NCBI GenBank assembly: GCA_023666265.1
Contig: JAMPCH010000007.1
Location: 1 to 64,000, forward strand
Source of the DNA: Roseburia sp.
GTDB taxonomy: Bacteria; Bacillota; Clostridia; Oscillospirales; Ruminococcaceae
Direction: 5' to 3'
DNA length: 64,000 nt
Below the pieces are notes generated by a model that searched no databases, had not been told where the DNA came from, and worked only from the letters and a program-made list of their open reading frames with translations. Below are positions 14,453-23,168 of the stretch, in pieces (position 1 is the first letter of the stretch; the number at the start of each line of letters is the position of its first letter). The translations under genes were made by a program, and so were the position numbers.

Positions 14453-14724
14453 GACCGCCGTTTCGTTCATCGGATACGGCGGTCTCAGACTGTCGAAAAA
14501 GTCAAAATCGACTTATTTCGGAAGGAAAAGGAGCTTGAGGAAAAACCATTAGGGTTTTTCCTCAAATCCTAATCATAGCCTAAAAATCGGAAAAATCCAA
14601 AGGATTTTTTTGATTTTGGATTTTTGGCTTTGCCAAAAATCGGCGACAGCTTGTCGGAGAACCGACCGAAGGGAGGTTTTTCGACAAGTTGCGACCGCCG
14701 TTTCGTTCATCGGATACGGCGGTC
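14453..14724. repeat. Insertion-like element flanked by duplicated 32-bp hairpins
   Basis: Two identical 32-base hairpins (GACCGCCG...CGGCGGTC) lie at 14453-14484 and 14693-14724, exactly 240 bases apart. Between them are about 208 bases bounded by inverted ends (ACTGTCGAAAAA on the left, TTTTTCGACAAGT on the right) and containing two AT-rich hairpins (GAGGAAAAACC/GGTTTTTCCTC and AAAAATCC/GGATTTTT). This looks like a small mobile palindrome that duplicated the antiporter terminator on insertion. The second hairpin has a T run and can still terminate. No ORF is present in this 440-base gap. Confidence 0.7.
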
Positions 14725-14754
14725 TTTTTCGCGAAAAAAATTTCCCCAAAGGGG

Positions 14755-14820
14755 TTGACATCCCCGACTTTTTATGCTATATTTAAAACAGATGTTTTAA
14801 AACGTGCGATTTAAAACAGA
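14755..14820 (+). promoter_or_regulatory. Promoter and palindromic operator of the TetR-ABC operon
   Basis: TTGACA (14755-14760), 17-base spacer, TATATT (14778-14783). A perfect inverted repeat TTTAAAAC-AGAT-GTTTTAAA (14782-14801) overlaps the -10 and start region, and a further half site TTTAAAACAG lies at 14811-14820. The TetR-type protein encoded 15 bases later is the expected repressor, giving autoregulation (inference). Confidence 0.75.
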
Positions 14821-14834
14821 AGGGAGGCGATCTG

Positions 14835-15401
14835 ATGCCGCCGAAAGCGAAATTCACCGAGGCGGAGATCGTCAAAGCCGCCCTCGCGATCGTCCGGGAG
14901 GAGGGCTTTGACGCGCTCACCGCGCGGGCGCTCGGCGAAAGGCTCGGAAGCTCGGCGAGACCGATCTTTACCGTCTTTAAGAGTACGGACGAGATCCGTC
15001 AAGCCGTGATCGCGGCGGCGAGGGCGATGTATCGGGAATACATTCGGCGCGGTCTCGCGGAAACGCCCGCGTTTAAGGGCGTCGGGAGACAGTATATCCT
15101 TTTTTCCGTTGACGAGCCGAAGCTTTTTCGCCTGTTGTTTATGAACGAATACGCCGAAACGCCCACGCTCGCGAACGTCCTCCCGATCATCGACGAGAAT
15201 TACGAGACGATCCTCGCGTCCGTCAAGGACGGCTATGATCTCCCCCGCGACGCCGCCGAGCGGCTCTATCGCCACCTTTGGATCTATACCCACGGGATCG
15301 CCGCCCTCTGTGCGACAAGGACCTGTCGCTTTACGGGCGAGGAGATCGATACGATGATGACCGAGGTTTTTATCGGTCTGTTAAAAAGCTTAAAAAATTG
15401 A
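14835..15401 (+). CDS. TetR-family transcriptional regulator
   Basis: 188 residues with a GAAGGGAGG ribosome binding site. Residues 8-55 form the TetR helix-turn-helix (EIVKAALAIVREEGFDALT then RALGERLGSS...FTVFKS). The rest is the helical ligand-binding and dimerisation domain, with a WIYTHGIAALCAT segment typical of the WHG subgroup. It heads an operon with an ABC ATPase and FtsX-like permease, and a matching palindrome overlaps the promoter, so it most likely represses this exporter until an inducer binds. The inducer is unknown. Confidence 0.85.
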   Translation: MPPKAKFTEAEIVKAALAIVREEGFDALTARALGERLGSSARPIFTVFKSTDEIRQAVIAAARAMYREYIRRGLAETPAFKGVGRQYILFSVDEPKLFRLLFMNEYAETPTLANVLPIIDENYETILASVKDGYDLPRDAAERLYRHLWIYTHGIAALCATRTCRFTGEEIDTMMTEVFIGLLKSLKN

Positions 15402-15419
15402 ATTATGGAGGCTTATCCT

Positions 15420-16112
15420 ATGATCGAAGCAAGAGAGATCACCAAGTTTTACGGGCGAGGCGAGAGCCGCTTTCAGGCGCTGAAAAATATCAGTCTAAAG
15501 ATCGAGGACGGCGCTTTTACCGTCATTCTGGGCGCGTCGGGGTCGGGGAAATCGACGCTTTTAAACGTCCTCTCCTCCCTCGAGCGTCCCGACGAAGGCA
15601 CTATATCCTACGACGAAAAGGACATCACGGCGCTTACGGACGACGAACTCGCCAAGCTTCGCCGGGATCAGATCGGCTTTATCTTTCAGCAATACTACCT
15701 CCTCCCGAATATGAACGTCGACAAAAACGTAAAAATGGGCGCGGACTTAGCGGGGAATAAGGATTATCGCGCCGTGATCGAGGCGGTCGGTCTCGGCGGG
15801 AAGCTCAAAAAATACCCGAGCGAGCTGTCGGGCGGCGAACAACAGCGCGTCTCGGTCGCGCGGGCGCTCGCCAAAAAGCCGAAGGTCTTATTCCTCGACG
15901 AGCCGACGGGCGCGCTCGACGAGGAAACGGGTCGCCAAGTCCTCGACTATCTCTCCGCCCTCCAAAGCGAATACGGCTTTACGGTCGTGATGGTGACCCA
16001 TAACGCGAACATCGCGGAAATGGCGGATACGGTCATCCAAATGAACAGCGGTAAAATTTCGGCCTTTCGCTCGAACCCGTCGCGAAAGACCGCTTATGAG
16101 ATCGGGTGGTGA
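15420..16112 (+). CDS. ABC transporter ATP-binding protein (MacB/LolD type)
   Basis: 230 residues from the ATG at 15420 with GGAGG upstream; an earlier ATG at 15405 would place the ribosome binding site inside the gene. Walker A (GASGSGKST) is near residue 37, the Q-loop region is [12 protein letters not shown], the signature is [15 protein letters not shown], Walker B is [12 protein letters not shown], and the H-loop is VTHN. This subgroup energises FtsX-type permeases that move lipids, peptides or antibiotics out of the membrane. It follows the TetR gene and precedes the permease by four bases. Confidence 0.9.
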   Translation: MIEAREITKFYGRGESRFQALKNISLKIEDGAFTVILGASGSGKSTLLNVLSSLERPDEGTISYDEKDITALTDDELAKLRRDQIGFIFQQYYLLPNMNVDKNVKMGADLAGNKDYRAVIEAVGLGGKLKKYPSELSGGEQQRVSVARALAKKPKVLFLDEPTGALDEETGRQVLDYLSALQSEYGFTVVMVTHNANIAEMADTVIQMNSGKISAFRSNPSRKTAYEIGW

Positions 16113-16116
16113 TAAA

Positions 16117-17256
16117 ATGCTGATCGGGATAAAAGATATTGCGAAGCTTTTCGCGATTGCGGTCGTGACCTGTTGCGCGGTCTTTGTGTGCGCGCTTTTT
16201 TTGAATTATAATATCGATATTGCCGCGATCGGGGACGAGATCGTTTCGGAGCAGGGGCTGATCCTCTACGAGGCTCAGGTCGCGACCGGGAAGGTCGTCG
16301 CGGGCGTTTCGGGCGGGTCTCTGGTCGCGACGACCGCAGTACTTCTGATCTTTTACATCAAAAACTATATCGACGTTCACGGGAAGGAGCTCGGTATTTT
16401 AAAGGCGCTCGGCTATTCAAACCTCAACATCGCGCGGCGCTTTTGGGTCTTTGGGATCAGCGTACTGGTCGGTACGGTCGTCGGCTATACCGCCGCCGCG
16501 CTCTATATGCCGACCTTTTACGACGTTCAAAACGATAGCGGGCTTTTCCCGGATATGACCCCGACGCTCAATATCCCCCTCGCCCTTTCGCTGATCGTCC
16601 TACCGACGCTTACTTTTACGCTCCTCGCGATCCTTTACGCGTTTTTTACGCTAAAGCGCCCCGTCCTCGACCTCCTTCGCGAGGCGCGGGACGCGAAGGT
16701 CAAAACGGGGAAGCCCGACAAAACGGATCTCTCCTTTTTGGCGGGTCTAAAAAAGAGTACGCTCGGGAGCAGGAAGATCCTCGTTTTTTTCGTCGGATTT
16801 TCGGCGTTTTGTTTCTCCGCGATGACCCAAATGGCGATGTCGATGGACGAGCTGTCGAGCGAGACCTTTTCGTTTATGATCCTCTCGATCGGGCTGATCC
16901 TCGCGTTTATGACGCTTTTAATGTCGCTTACGAGCGTGGTCAAGGCGAACACCAAAACGATCGCGATGATGAAGGTTTTCGGCTATTCGAGGAAGGAGTG
17001 CGGTCGTTCGATCCTCGGCGGCTATCGCCCCGTCTCTTATATCGGCTTCGCGCTCGGGACGACGTATCAATACCTCCTCCTAAAGATCGTGGTAAGCTTG
17101 TTCTTCGCCGACTTTGAGGATATTCCCGAATTTCACTTCAGCTTTAAGGCGCTCGCGATCTCGCTCGCCGCCTTCCTCGCGGCTTACGAGATCATCCTCG
17201 CGGTCTATTCGCGGCGGATCGGCGGACAGTCGATAAAAAGCATTATGCTCGAATGA
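16117..17256 (+). CDS. FtsX-like ABC permease
   Basis: 379 residues from the ATG at 16117 (GGTGGTGAT upstream). There are two halves, each with FtsX-like membrane segments: the first around residues 50-185 with KELGILKALGYS following the first span, the second around 215-375 with TIAMMKVFGYSRKE. The large extracellular domain of MacB is absent, so the protein resembles the short 'two FtsX' permeases that accompany TetR regulators in Firmicutes. Together with the ATPase it forms a probable exporter. The substrate is unknown. The bidirectional terminator downstream closes the operon. Confidence 0.8.
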   Translation: MLIGIKDIAKLFAIAVVTCCAVFVCALFLNYNIDIAAIGDEIVSEQGLILYEAQVATGKVVAGVSGGSLVATTAVLLIFYIKNYIDVHGKELGILKALGYSNLNIARRFWVFGISVLVGTVVGYTAAALYMPTFYDVQNDSGLFPDMTPTLNIPLALSLIVLPTLTFTLLAILYAFFTLKRPVLDLLREARDAKVKTGKPDKTDLSFLAGLKKSTLGSRKILVFFVGFSAFCFSAMTQMAMSMDELSSETFSFMILSIGLILAFMTLLMSLTSVVKANTKTIAMMKVFGYSRKECGRSILGGYRPVSYIGFALGTTYQYLLLKIVVSLFFADFEDIPEFHFSFKALAISLAAFLAAYEIILAVYSRRIGGQSIKSIMLE

Positions 17257-17279
17257 GAACCGACCCGCCGAAAGGCAGT

Positions 17280-17340
17280 CCTTCCCTAAAAAATAAAAAC
17301 GACGTACCGTTAAAATACGTCGTTTTATTTTTAGGGAAGG
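17280..17340. terminator. Bidirectional terminator between convergent genes
   Basis: A long palindrome runs from CCTTCCCTAAAAA through ACGACGTA to TACGTCGT and ends TTTTTAGGGAAGG. Both strands show a GC stem followed by T-rich sequence. It serves the ABC operon on the plus strand and the membrane-protein gene on the minus strand. Confidence 0.85.
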
Positions 17341-17901
17341 TCATCTCCCCCGCGTGAGCCGATCGAGCTTCGGCTTTAGGAAATTCCGATAGATCCTCGC
17401 GACGGTGTCGAGGAAAAAATCGTAGAGGACAAAAGCGAGATTGCCGCTCCCCCAAAGGATATAGACCGCGTAAACGCCGAAATCCTCCAGCCCCTCGAGC
17501 ATTTGATCGACCGAGAGGAGGGCGCAAAGGACTTGATAGGTCAAAACGACCGCCGCGTTAAAGATCAAAAGCTTGACGATATAGCGTAGGACGCGGTTCT
17601 TGATCCGCGAGAGCGCCGTCCTGAGCGTCGGGTAATAGCCGAAAAAGCTCAGGAAAAAAAAGTCCGCCTCGAGCTCGGGGATCAGGATAAACGAGAGGAG
17701 CGCGACGGTGAGATAGGAGAGATACGCCCATTTCCGCCCGAGCTGTTCCCCGACGAAGTAGATCAAGATCCCCGCGAAGGCGGGGACGGCGTAGGCGAAC
17801 GAGGGGATCAGCGACCCGAACATCATCACGACCGCGAACGCGGAAACGATCCCGCAAAAGGCGACCGAGAGGCTCAGCCGCGCGGAGTTGTTTTTAGCCA
17901 T
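17341..17901 (-). CDS. Conserved membrane protein of unknown function
   Basis: 186 residues with about five hydrophobic segments (near 10-30, 35-52, 58-75, 105-130 and 140-165) and a basic C-terminus (KPKLDRLTRGR). No motif is recognised. It overlaps the end of tyrA by eight bases, so it is co-transcribed as the second gene of that unit. The topology resembles ECF-type S components or small integral proteins found beside cell-division genes in Clostridia, but that is only a resemblance. Confidence 0.6.
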   Translation of the reverse strand: MAKNNSARLSLSVAFCGIVSAFAVVMMFGSLIPSFAYAVPAFAGILIYFVGEQLGRKWAYLSYLTVALLSFILIPELEADFFFLSFFGYYPTLRTALSRIKNRVLRYIVKLLIFNAAVVLTYQVLCALLSVDQMLEGLEDFGVYAVYILWGSGNLAFVLYDFFLDTVARIYRNFLKPKLDRLTRGR

Positions 17902-18769
17902 GCGGATTACCCTTTCCCGACGCGTGTTCGTCGTATAGGCGTAGGCTCGCCTCCTTTAGCTCGCGCCCGTCGCGTAATATCTCGATGAGGCGGTCGAGCC
18001 GACCGTCGCGGATCGCGTCGCGATATTCGGCGATCTTTTCCAAGATACAGTCGATCTCGTTTAAAAGCGCCTCGCGGTTACACATAAAAAGCTCCGACCA
18101 CATATATTCGTTGAGCTTCGCGACGCGCGTGAGATCCTGAAAGCTCCCCGCCGAGAAGCCGTCAAAATTGAGCATCGTCGGGCTTTTTACATACGCGTTC
18201 GAGACGACGTGGGCGAGCTGAGAGGTATAAGCGATGATCTCGTCGTGACGCTTCGGCGTCGAGACGACGGCTTTCCCAAAGCCGAGGCTCCCCGCTAAGG
18301 TCTGGAGGAGGTCGACCGCGATCTGCGGCGTTTCGTCGGTCGGGGTGATGATATAGCTCGCGCCCTCAAAGAGATCGTCGGTCGAATAGTCAAAGCCCGA
18401 AAATTCGCGCCCCGCCATGGGGTGAGTCCCGACAAAGATCACGCCCTTCTCGGCGAGGATCGGCGTACACCGCGAGACGACGTATTCCTTTACGCCGCAG
18501 GAATCGGTCACGATCCCGCCCTTTTTAAAGCGGTCGGCGTTCTCGCGGACAAAATCGACGATCGCCTCGGGATAAAGACAGAGGATCGTTAAGTTCGCCT
18601 CCGAGAGGCGGTCTACCTCGATCTCCTCGTCGATCGCGCCGCTCTCGAGCGCCTTACGGATCGTCTCGGGGTCGCGGTCGATCCCCATGATCCGATGAAA
18701 CGTATGCTTTTTGAGGGTGCGACAGAATGATCCGCCGATCAGCCCGAGCCCCACTATCGCGATATTCAT
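17894..18769 (-). CDS. tyrA: Prephenate dehydrogenase
   Basis: 291 residues from the ATG at 18769, which follows AGGAACAGGAG; the frame extends upstream into a repeat element and is not coding there. The N-terminal Rossmann domain starts IAIVGLGLIGGS (NAD binding). GTHPMAGRE is the prephenate dehydrogenase signature, and the C-terminal helical domain contains AYTSQLAHVVSNA. It oxidatively decarboxylates prephenate to 4-hydroxyphenylpyruvate in tyrosine synthesis. No ACT domain is present, so any feedback control acts by another route. No other aromatic-pathway gene is next to it. Confidence 0.9.
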   Translation of the reverse strand: MNIAIVGLGLIGGSFCRTLKKHTFHRIMGIDRDPETIRKALESGAIDEEIEVDRLSEANLTILCLYPEAIVDFVRENADRFKKGGIVTDSCGVKEYVVSRCTPILAEKGVIFVGTHPMAGREFSGFDYSTDDLFEGASYIITPTDETPQIAVDLLQTLAGSLGFGKAVVSTPKRHDEIIAYTSQLAHVVSNAYVKSPTMLNFDGFSAGSFQDLTRVAKLNEYMWSELFMCNREALLNEIDCILEKIAEYRDAIRDGRLDRLIEILRDGRELKEASLRLYDEHASGKGNPHG

Positions 18770-18825
18770 GCTCCTGTTCCTTCCTTTTCCTTGCGTTTTA
18801 TTTTTGTTTTTATTTTGGGAATTTG

Positions 18826-19049
18826 GGCTACACCGCGCAATTATTGTCGTTCGAGTGGCAGTCAGATTTTTTGTCAGATTGTACAGAATTTTTGCAGGAA
18901 GGCTGTTCTTTCGGTCAGCCCCTCTGTCACTGCGTGACACCTCCCCCGCCCGGGGGAGATCACCTTTCAAAAAAATTCTGTGCAATATGGCGGAAAATAT
19001 GGCTGTCAATCGGACGGCAAAGCCGCAGGCGGTAATTGTGCGGTGTTGC
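18826..19049. repeat. MITE-like repeat with 16-bp terminal inverted repeats, copy 1
   Basis: It begins GGCTACACCGCGCAAT and ends ATTGTGCGGTGTTGCC, inverted repeats with two differences. Inside are a CAGATTGTACAGAATTTTTG segment, a CTCTGTCACTGCGTGACAC palindrome and a CCCCCGCCCGGGGG hairpin. A related copy in the opposite orientation is at 40083-40381. No coding capacity is present; the open frames inside are artefacts. It fills the gap between xer-like and tyrA genes. Confidence 0.8.
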
Positions 19050-19064
19050 CCTAGCCTTGTGCGG

Positions 19065-20075
19065 TCACGTCGCCTTCTTCCCCTTTTCGTCCGCCGTGAT
19101 CCCGGCGAGGGGATTACGGTCGATCGCGCTTTTCATCTGTTCGTTGGCGACGTGGGTATAGATCTGGGTCGTCCCGAGGTTCTCGTGACCGAGAACCTCT
19201 TTTAAGACGCGAACGTCTACGCCGTTTTGATACATGAGCGTCGCCGCCGTATGGCGGAGCTTATGGACGGAGAAGCCCAGCCCGCTCAGTCCGCTCTGCT
19301 TTAGCTTTTCCTCGATGATCTGTTCGACGCGGCGGTTCGAGATCCGCTTCCCGCGCCCGCTTAAAAAGAGCGCCTTATCCGTCTTATCCCTCGGCGCGGG
19401 GCGTACCTTTAAATACCGCGCGTAAGCGTCGTTACAGGCGGCGTTTAAATAGACGATCCGCTCCTTACTCCCCTTCCCGAGGATCTTCATATACGTGACC
19501 CTTTCGCCGCCGACGGTCGTCTCGGTATAATCCGTCACGTCGATCCCCGTCAGCTCCGAGAGCCGCATCCCGCAGTTCAAAAAAAAGGTCACGATACAAA
19601 AATTACGATAGTCCGTCCACTCCTTCAGCTCGGAACAGCTTTTTAAAAGCTCGGTCGCCTGTTCGATCGTGAGATGCTTGGGGAGGGCGTTTTTGGGCGA
19701 AGGGAGCTCGAGCTCTTGGGCGGGGCTCGACGTGAACCAAAGCTTTTTCGTCGTGAGGTATTTAAAAAACTGGCGGAGGGTGACCGCCTTCCGTGCGCGC
19801 GCCTTCGCCTGATTCCCGCGCTCGGAGAGCGCGAAGGAGAGAAAGGCGAGGAGGTCGGTCAGCGTGACCGAGCGGATCAGCTCCTCGGGGACGTCGGCGA
19901 TCGCGATCTCGTCAAAGGGCAGGTCGCCGCTAAGCCCCCGATCCTGTTTTAAAAAACGGAGAAAAAGCCTGAGATCGGTATAATAATTCTTAACGGTCAG
20001 CTCCGAGCGCATCTTGATCGTCGCCATATAGTCGAGAAATTCCTTTACATACGGGGGACAGTCGTCAAACCGCAT
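19065..20075 (-). CDS. Tyrosine recombinase, XerC/XerD-like
   Basis: 336 residues with a GGAAGGGAGGG ribosome binding site. Residues 1-120 form the SAM-like core-binding domain. The catalytic domain shows Arg in CGMRLSELTGID, Lys in GKGSKER, HKLRHTAATLM, LGHENLGTTQ and the Tyr in QIYTHV, so all conserved catalytic positions are present. Such proteins resolve chromosome dimers at dif. The short insert before the catalytic Arg and the place beside a repeat leave a mobile integrase possible, but there is no phage gene nearby. It ends 16 bases from the MITE-like repeat. Confidence 0.8.
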   Translation of the reverse strand: MRFDDCPPYVKEFLDYMATIKMRSELTVKNYYTDLRLFLRFLKQDRGLSGDLPFDEIAIADVPEELIRSVTLTDLLAFLSFALSERGNQAKARARKAVTLRQFFKYLTTKKLWFTSSPAQELELPSPKNALPKHLTIEQATELLKSCSELKEWTDYRNFCIVTFFLNCGMRLSELTGIDVTDYTETTVGGERVTYMKILGKGSKERIVYLNAACNDAYARYLKVRPAPRDKTDKALFLSGRGKRISNRRVEQIIEEKLKQSGLSGLGFSVHKLRHTAATLMYQNGVDVRVLKEVLGHENLGTTQIYTHVANEQMKSAIDRNPLAGITADEKGKKAT

Positions 20076-20185
20076 CGCTTACCCTCCCTTCCGTCTTATC
20101 CTATTGTACCATATTCGGCGAAAAAAGTCAATGATCGAAAAAACGTCGTTGTTTCCCCGTGTAATTTTCGCGCGAAAATCAGGGG

Positions 20186-20214
20186 TTGCAAAATTCAAAA
20201 AAATGTGGTATACT
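20186..20214 (+). promoter_or_regulatory. Promoter of the M23 peptidase gene
   Basis: TTGCAA (20186-20191), 17-base spacer, TATACT (20209-20214), about 50 bases before the chosen start codon. Confidence 0.65.
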
Positions 20215-20261
20215 ATGGGAGTATGAAAAAATCGACCGTTCGGAAAGGAGGACGACCCTAT

Positions 20262-22025
20262 ATGGACAGCGAAAACACGGCGGCGAAGCCCGAGGACACA
20301 GCCGCGCCGAAAAAAGCGGCGGCTCTTAAAAACGCTTCGGCGGTCGCGGCGCTCTTTTTGTCGAGGTTCGGGCGCTATATCTGTTCGGTCTCCGTCCTCC
20401 TCCTGATCCACCTCGGGAAGAACCTCCTCCGCTTTTTCCGTATGATCTGGGAACGTTTACGCCTTCTCAGAAGGGCGACGGCGCGGGGGTTAAGCTATCT
20501 CGGCGTCCTAATCGCCTCGCCCTTTTTAAGCTTTCGTAACGCCTTCTCCCGTACAAAAGAGGCGTATCGCGCGGCGAAGGAGACGGGCGGTACGCCCGCA
20601 GCGCTTCGCGCGGCGGGGAACGTCCTCGGCGACTTTATTTTCGGGAAATCGGGGATCGCCGTCTCTCTTTTTAATATCGCCGCCCCGATCGTCTGCGCGG
20701 TATTCTTCTTTAATATCGTCGCCTACGCCGGCTCGCTCAACTACGCCGTTAAGCTCGTCGTGAACGATAAATTCCTCGGCTATATCGAGAATGAACAGGT
20801 CTATTACGACGCGGAGGCGATCCTAAAGGAGCGTATCAACTATCTCGGGAGCAACGAGAGTATCCGCCTCGAGCCGGAATTTTCGATCGCGCTGATCGAG
20901 AGCCCCGATACGCTGACGAAGTTTCGAGTCGCGGATAAAATGCTCGAGTATTCCGACCTTACCGTCGATTACGCCTACGGCTTTTATTTGAACGGCTCGT
21001 TTATGGGCGCGATGTTTGACAATACCGAGGTAAAAGCGACCCTCGAGGGGATCCTCGACCGCTACCGCGCGGTCTATCCGAACGCCGAGGTCGCCTTTGA
21101 GGATCGGATCGAATGTGACACCGGCGGTCTCTATCTCTCGGGGAGTATCATCGACACCGACTGGCTCATCTCTCAGCTTACCGGCGTTCAGCGTCAGGCG
21201 GGCTATTATATCGTCGAGGACGGCGATTCTCATTCGCTGATCTGTGATAAATTAAATCTCACGATGGCTCAGCTCGAGCTTTTAAACCCCGGCTTCGCCG
21301 ATATGGAGCTTCACGGCGGCGATCGGATCAAGAGCCGCGACGAGATCCCCTTCCTCTCCGTCGGGGTGACCGTGATGGAGAATTACGAGCTTTACGTCGA
21401 TTACGATACCGAGTATTATTATGATGATACGCTTTACGTCGGCGTTTCGCGGACGACGACCCCGGGTGAGAAGGGGGTCAACAGCGTGACCGCCCGCGTC
21501 ACCTATGTCAACAGTATCGAGACCAAGCGCGAGATCACCTATACCGCGATCGTCTCGCGCCCCGTCACCGAGCGGATCGCCCAAGGGACAAAGCCCACGC
21601 CCGAGAGCCTCTATTCGCCCGAGGACGCGGGGTACGGGAAATTCATCTGGCCGACGGAGGGCGGCGGGATCAGCGAGCCGACCTTTTGGGACGGCGGATA
21701 CAGCGGTCACCTCGGGGTCGACATCGTCGCCTATTATGGCGCGCCGATCTTCGCGGGCGCGAGCGGTACGGTCGTCTACGCCGGCTCAAATTACGGCTTT
21801 GGAAATCACGTCATCATCGACCACGGCGACGGCGTCCAAACGCTCTACGCGCATTGTAGCGCGCTTTACGTCACCGTCGGTCAACAAGTCACACAGGGCG
21901 AGTTTATCGCCGCGATGGGCGCGACGGGCTGGGCGCAGGGGACGCACGTTCACTTTGAGGTCATTGTAAACGGGATCAATAAAAACCCGGTCGACTATCT
22001 CGAATCGATCCGCTGGTCGCGATAG
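20262..22025 (+). CDS. Membrane-anchored LysM-G5-M23 peptidoglycan endopeptidase
   Basis: 587 residues from ATG 20262, which follows GGAAAGGAGG at good spacing. After a Lys/Ala-rich N-terminus there are hydrophobic stretches, the clearest a membrane segment near residues 130-155. A domain of unknown type follows (160-310), then a LysM-like segment (about 320-370), a G5-like domain (about 375-445, VTYVNSIETKREI) and a C-terminal M23 domain. Zinc ligands are seen in GHLGVDI and in the HVHFE motif near the end. M23 enzymes cut peptide cross-bridges of peptidoglycan; LysM and G5 bind the wall. The active site is complete. A role in envelope remodelling or sporulation is likely. Confidence 0.85.
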   Translation: MDSENTAAKPEDTAAPKKAAALKNASAVAALFLSRFGRYICSVSVLLLIHLGKNLLRFFRMIWERLRLLRRATARGLSYLGVLIASPFLSFRNAFSRTKEAYRAAKETGGTPAALRAAGNVLGDFIFGKSGIAVSLFNIAAPIVCAVFFFNIVAYAGSLNYAVKLVVNDKFLGYIENEQVYYDAEAILKERINYLGSNESIRLEPEFSIALIESPDTLTKFRVADKMLEYSDLTVDYAYGFYLNGSFMGAMFDNTEVKATLEGILDRYRAVYPNAEVAFEDRIECDTGGLYLSGSIIDTDWLISQLTGVQRQAGYYIVEDGDSHSLICDKLNLTMAQLELLNPGFADMELHGGDRIKSRDEIPFLSVGVTVMENYELYVDYDTEYYYDDTLYVGVSRTTTPGEKGVNSVTARVTYVNSIETKREITYTAIVSRPVTERIAQGTKPTPESLYSPEDAGYGKFIWPTEGGGISEPTFWDGGYSGHLGVDIVAYYGAPIFAGASGTVVYAGSNYGFGNHVIIDHGDGVQTLYAHCSALYVTVGQQVTQGEFIAAMGATGWAQGTHVHFEVIVNGINKNPVDYLESIRWSR

Positions 22026-22106
22026 TCTCGATAAACTAAATCCCATAAAAATAAAACGAACGGATCGGCGAAAAAATTGTCGAAACGGAAAAAGGGGGGA
22101 CGAAAT

Positions 22107-23078
22107 ATGACGGAACTGGAAGAAGCGATCATGGGGAAGCCCGCCCCGGCGGACGCGAACGAAAAGCCGGGGGCGAAGCCCTTGGACGACCGCGCGCCCG
22201 AGCCGGAGGAGGGGGCTACGCCCGACGCGCCCGACGAGCTGATCCGCGACAGTATCGACGCCGTTCGCCGTATGACGGAACAGCTCCAGCTCGATAACGA
22301 GCGGCTCGAGCGGAACTTTACAAAGCTCCAACAACAACAGTCTCAACCCACCCGTAAGCCCGCCCCAAAGCGAAAGTATGTCTATGTCGGGACGCTCTCC
22401 GCGTCGCTCTCGCTGATCGTGATGGGGATCGCGATGATCTTTTCGCTCTTCTCCCCGATCGGGATCCTCGGGGCGTTTAAGCTCGCGCCGATCATGCTCG
22501 TCTTCCTCGGGGTCGAGGTGCTTCTCGCGGTCGTCCTCAACCGTAACGTCCGCCTTCGCTTTCATAAGCGGAGTATCGTCCTGACGGTCGCGCTCCTCGC
22601 GGTGACCTTCCTGATGTCGCTCATCTCGGTCAATAACTCCGTGACCGAGGGCGAACGCGCCCACGCCGAGGATCGCCTTTGTAATATGCTCTCCCACGAG
22701 CTTCGCGATCAGCTCCCCGCCGAGAATATCCGAAACGTCGGGATCGAGATGTTTCTCTACGGCGACGACCCGAACGCCTATAACGCGCTCACCGACCTCG
22801 AGGACACCGACCTCATCAACCTCTCGGTCGAATACGCCAAGATCCAAGAGAATACCTACCGCTTCGCGGAGGACTCGCGGCGGATCCTCGACGCGCTCGG
22901 GGCGCTCCCCTACCGCTTCGGCGAGATCGACTTCGTCGCTGACGACGGCGGGAATCGCTATTCCCTCGAGCTGAGCTGGCTCTATCAGTCCGACCTGACG
23001 ACCGCCGAGCTTGTCCCGCTCGTCGGCTATTACGGCGAGGACGTCGTCTCCGATATCCCCGACCTGATCGACGATTAG
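22107..23078 (+). CDS. Integral membrane protein of unknown function
   Basis: 323 residues from ATG 22107 with AAAGGGGGGACG upstream; a TTG at 22077 is less likely. The first 90 residues are disordered, acidic then Gln-rich (LQQQQSQ). Four hydrophobic segments lie between about residues 95 and 200 (two pairs), and the rest is soluble, acidic and helical. No family was recognised. It follows the M23 gene by 81 bases in the same direction and is probably co-transcribed, since no terminator is seen between them. Confidence 0.6.
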   Translation: MTELEEAIMGKPAPADANEKPGAKPLDDRAPEPEEGATPDAPDELIRDSIDAVRRMTEQLQLDNERLERNFTKLQQQQSQPTRKPAPKRKYVYVGTLSASLSLIVMGIAMIFSLFSPIGILGAFKLAPIMLVFLGVEVLLAVVLNRNVRLRFHKRSIVLTVALLAVTFLMSLISVNNSVTEGERAHAEDRLCNMLSHELRDQLPAENIRNVGIEMFLYGDDPNAYNALTDLEDTDLINLSVEYAKIQENTYRFAEDSRRILDALGALPYRFGEIDFVADDGGNRYSLELSWLYQSDLTTAELVPLVGYYGEDVVSDIPDLIDD

Positions 23079-23125
23079 TTTAGTTTATTTTATTTAGTGA
23101 AGGCGGCGGCTTTTCATCAAAAAAG

Positions 23126-23167
23126 AAATGACCCGGAGAGGAAAAGTTCCTCCCGGGTCTGTTTTTT
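23126..23167. terminator. Terminator between convergent genes
   Basis: GACCCGGAGAGGAA pairs imperfectly with TTCCTCCCGGGTC around AAAG, followed on the plus strand by TGTTTTTTCTT. It closes the M23 unit; the minus-strand DinB-like gene ends just beyond it. Confidence 0.75.
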
Positions 23168-23168
23168 C

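Noticed and set aside
19065-20075. The XerC/D-like gene as integrase of a second mobile element
   Set aside because: No phage or conjugation genes lie around it, and no tRNA or direct-repeat boundary was found; a chromosomal Xer role is simpler.
21786-22847. Minus-strand frame of 353 codons opposite the M23 and membrane-protein genes
   Set aside because: Product is Arg/Asp/Val-rich without domains and crosses two good genes; high GC keeps stop codons rare in this frame.
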